Origin: Sporosarcina sp. D27
GTDB taxonomy: Bacteria > Bacillota > Bacilli > Bacillales_A > Planococcaceae
Assembly: GCF_000586555.1 (NCBI RefSeq)
Contig: NZ_AZUC01000056.1
Span: 62,001-126,000, forward strand
Length of the DNA: 64,000 nucleotides
Direction of reading: 5' to 3'
This document shows, in pieces, positions 62,186 through 64,000 of the stretch. The position numbers and the translations under genes are program-made. A model generated the notes under the pieces. That model was not told where the DNA came from. It saw nothing but the letters and a program-made list of their open reading frames with translations, and made no database searches. The number at the start of each line of letters is the position of its first letter. Position 1 is the first letter of the stretch.

Positions 62186-64000
62186 ATGGCAGGATATTGG
62201 GAGGTGAATTGTAAAGGGCTGTCGGAAGACACTCACATCGTTCTCAATTTATTTTTAGGGAGCCTAAAAGAGAAGGATAAAAGTATTGAAACTGTCAAGC
62301 GCTACCGAACTGCTCTACAATCTTTTTTCTTAGCCCATCGAGTTTCGTATAAGTCGATTACTAGAGAAGAGGTTGACGTGTGGCTTACTAAACAAAGAAC
62401 GCAAAAACAAGAGCGGACGGTGAAAGATTACTTAAAAATACTATGTGCTTTCTATAACTTTTGTGTTCAGGATTCGCATCTAGTAACCTTTCCGCTCGAT
62501 GCGAATCTGCAGGTCATATCTAGTAAAGAGCGGTACTGGGAATTGAAAAGCACGCTTCCGAATCCAGACAATCAACTAATCGTGAATCAGTTCTTGCTTC
62601 ATATGAAAACGCTAGGAAGGACGGAGCATACGATTGTGTCGATGCGAACTTATTTACAACGAATTTTCAAGGAAATCGATCAATCGCTTCGTCAGCTAAC
62701 ACGGGAAGAAATTGAACAACGGGTGATAGATACGCATCAACAACGCAGCGAATCGGCGAGGAATGGGATGTGGAGTACACTTCGGTCCCTCTATGAGTAT
62801 TGTTGGGAGAATGAAATTCTGGAAGATACACCGCTCCGTAACAAAAGAAAGTATGCCGAAGTTACCGATCTCTACTGGGAAGCAAAAGGACGATTCACTC
62901 TTGAAGAGAACAAGGAAGTAATCAATGCGTTTTTATTGTATCTGAAGAATAAGAAGCGAACGAAAAAGACGATTGTTGAATATGGGATTGTACTGCACCG
63001 ATTTTTTGGTACGAATCCTGTCCATTTTTCACAAGTGGATCGGAAGCAGATTGACGAGTGGTTTTCTCTTCAAGATCCCGACTGGAGCATTCGAACCATC
63101 AACAACTACAAGCAGGTGTTACGTTCATTTTATTTCTTTTGTGTCCGTAAGGAGTATATGGCGAAATCGCCCATCGACTTATTCTGGGTGGAGAAAAATG
63201 CGTCAAAAAAGTTCTGGGTGACAGATAAGACTTTTAGTAACCCAACCAACAAGGAAGTCGTGAATGAGTACTTGCAGTCGATGAAAATTTCGAATATGAG
63301 TGAACTGACGATCATTCTCTACAAGCGCACGTTAGAAACCTACTTTGTACAGAAAGAGGAAGACTTTTCAACGATATCGTTTGATGAAATCTTGCAATGG
63401 GTCATCCAACAACAAAAGGTTGTCCAAGCGACAACGGTGAACGGACGATTATCAGTGCTTGCTGCTTTTTTCACATTTTGTGTGGAGGAGGGCTATATGG
63501 AGTGCGTTCCCATTAAGACGAGATGGTATATGCGGGAACCGAGGTCGATACCTAGGTATCTTGAAAAAGAAGAGCTGGCAAAAGTACGACAATGTGCGGA
63601 AAAGGAACTCCTTCGAAATCGGATTATTATAGAATTTCTTCTATCTTCAGGGTGTCGCATAGGCGAACTCCATCTATTGGATAAAAAAGACGTGGACGTA
63701 GACACTCGAACCGCTTGCGTGTTGGGCAAAGGAGGAAAAATTCGTGAGGTGCATTTTTCTGCAACGTGTGCACTTTTATTGGAACGGTATTGGGAGATGG
63801 AAGAGGTAAAGGAAGAAGAACATCCTGACTTATTGGTTTCAAGAATAGGAACAAGGCTCGGCATATCCCGTATGAGGAAAATCATCAAACAACTTGGGGA
63901 AGATTCAGGAATTAAGGGTTCCTTATATCCGCATCGCTTCCGTCACACATTTGCGACCGAGTTATTAACTAAGGGTGCTGAACTTGATTTTATTGCGGAT
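62186..64000 (+). CDS. tyrosine recombinase 3 of 3, with four core-binding-like segments (partial)
   Basis: The frame opens at ATG 62186 after AGGAGGA and is still open at the window end (605 codons). Four similar helical segments come first, at about residues 18-100, 128-215, 243-330 and 355-440, each with a TxxxY-like helix and an aromatic FYxFC-type helix (LCAFYNFCVQ, LRSLYEYCWE, LRSFYFFCVR, LAAFFTFCVE). They look like tandem SAM-like core-binding domains. A single catalytic domain follows: Arg491 in SSGCRIGELH, GKGGKIREVHF, and HRFRHTFATEL at 583-593. The nucleophile Tyr would lie just beyond the window. Most family members have one such N-terminal domain. Confidence 0.88.
   Translation, partial: MAGYWEVNCKGLSEDTHIVLNLFLGSLKEKDKSIETVKRYRTALQSFFLAHRVSYKSITREEVDVWLTKQRTQKQERTVKDYLKILCAFYNFCVQDSHLVTFPLDANLQVISSKERYWELKSTLPNPDNQLIVNQFLLHMKTLGRTEHTIVSMRTYLQRIFKEIDQSLRQLTREEIEQRVIDTHQQRSESARNGMWSTLRSLYEYCWENEILEDTPLRNKRKYAEVTDLYWEAKGRFTLEENKEVINAFLLYLKNKKRTKKTIVEYGIVLHRFFGTNPVHFSQVDRKQIDEWFSLQDPDWSIRTINNYKQVLRSFYFFCVRKEYMAKSPIDLFWVEKNASKKFWVTDKTFSNPTNKEVVNEYLQSMKISNMSELTIILYKRTLETYFVQKEEDFSTISFDEILQWVIQQQKVVQATTVNGRLSVLAAFFTFCVEEGYMECVPIKTRWYMREPRSIPRYLEKEELAKVRQCAEKELLRNRIIIEFLLSSGCRIGELHLLDKKDVDVDTRTACVLGKGGKIREVHFSATCALLLERYWEMEEVKEEEHPDLLVSRIGTRLGISRMRKIIKQLGEDSGIKGSLYPHRFRHTFATELLTKGAELDFIAD

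Overview
The window looks like a chromosomal segment of a spore-forming, flagellated, S-layer-bearing member of the Bacillales, most likely Sporosarcina or a close Planococcaceae relative. This rests on the B. subtilis-like order atpD-atpC-DUF1146-murA-spoIID-spoIIQ-spoIIID-mbl-flhO-flhP-fabZ-ywpF-ssb-ywqA-ywqB combined with a large set of SLH-domain wall proteins. The genus is inferred from gene content, not proven.

Layout. 1-17.3 kb is conserved housekeeping and sporulation DNA: the ATP synthase end, MurA, the engulfment proteins SpoIID and SpoIIQ, SpoIIID, Mbl, two flagellar rod-type proteins, FabZ, a second SSB and a SNF2 helicase/SWIM-protein pair. 17.4-32.3 kb is accessory: a frameshifted XRE regulator, an IDEAL-domain protein, a membrane protein/HlyD-type adaptor pair, a 1655-aa secreted subtilase, a regulator/ABC exporter operon and two paralogous DEDDh exonucleases. 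32.8-34.6 kb holds the pantothenate symporter PanF with its small DUF997 partner.

35-55 kb is a cell-envelope island. Five secreted enzymes carry SLH triplets (5'-nucleotidase, amidase, subtilase, NlpC/P60 and glucosaminidase). Next to them lie the genes expected to build and pyruvylate the secondary wall polysaccharide that SLH domains bind: MurJ-type flippase, GT4 glycosyltransferase, CsaB, TagA/WecG, UDP-HexNAc dehydrogenase and an O-antigen-ligase-like polymerase. At 55.5-58.3 kb sits the main S-layer protein gene with a long leader and a strong promoter.

The most unusual part is 58.3-64 kb. Behind the S-layer gene lies an apparently ORF-less group II intron, with a clear domain V and VI, followed directly by a long S-layer-like reading frame that has no start codon. 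The arrangement recalls the group II intron in a Clostridium tetani surface-layer gene that gives alternative protein C-termini. Three consecutive tyrosine recombinases follow. The third, which runs off the window, has four tandem N-terminal core-binding-like segments ahead of one catalytic domain. Together they suggest a locus for varying the S-layer by RNA splicing, DNA recombination or both; this is inference.

Intergenic spaces are rich in repeats. There are arrays built of 20-21-bp half-units in three sequence families, REP-like palindromic elements, and a third dispersed element containing ctcgcgaccaat. Most transcription units end in clear hairpin terminators.
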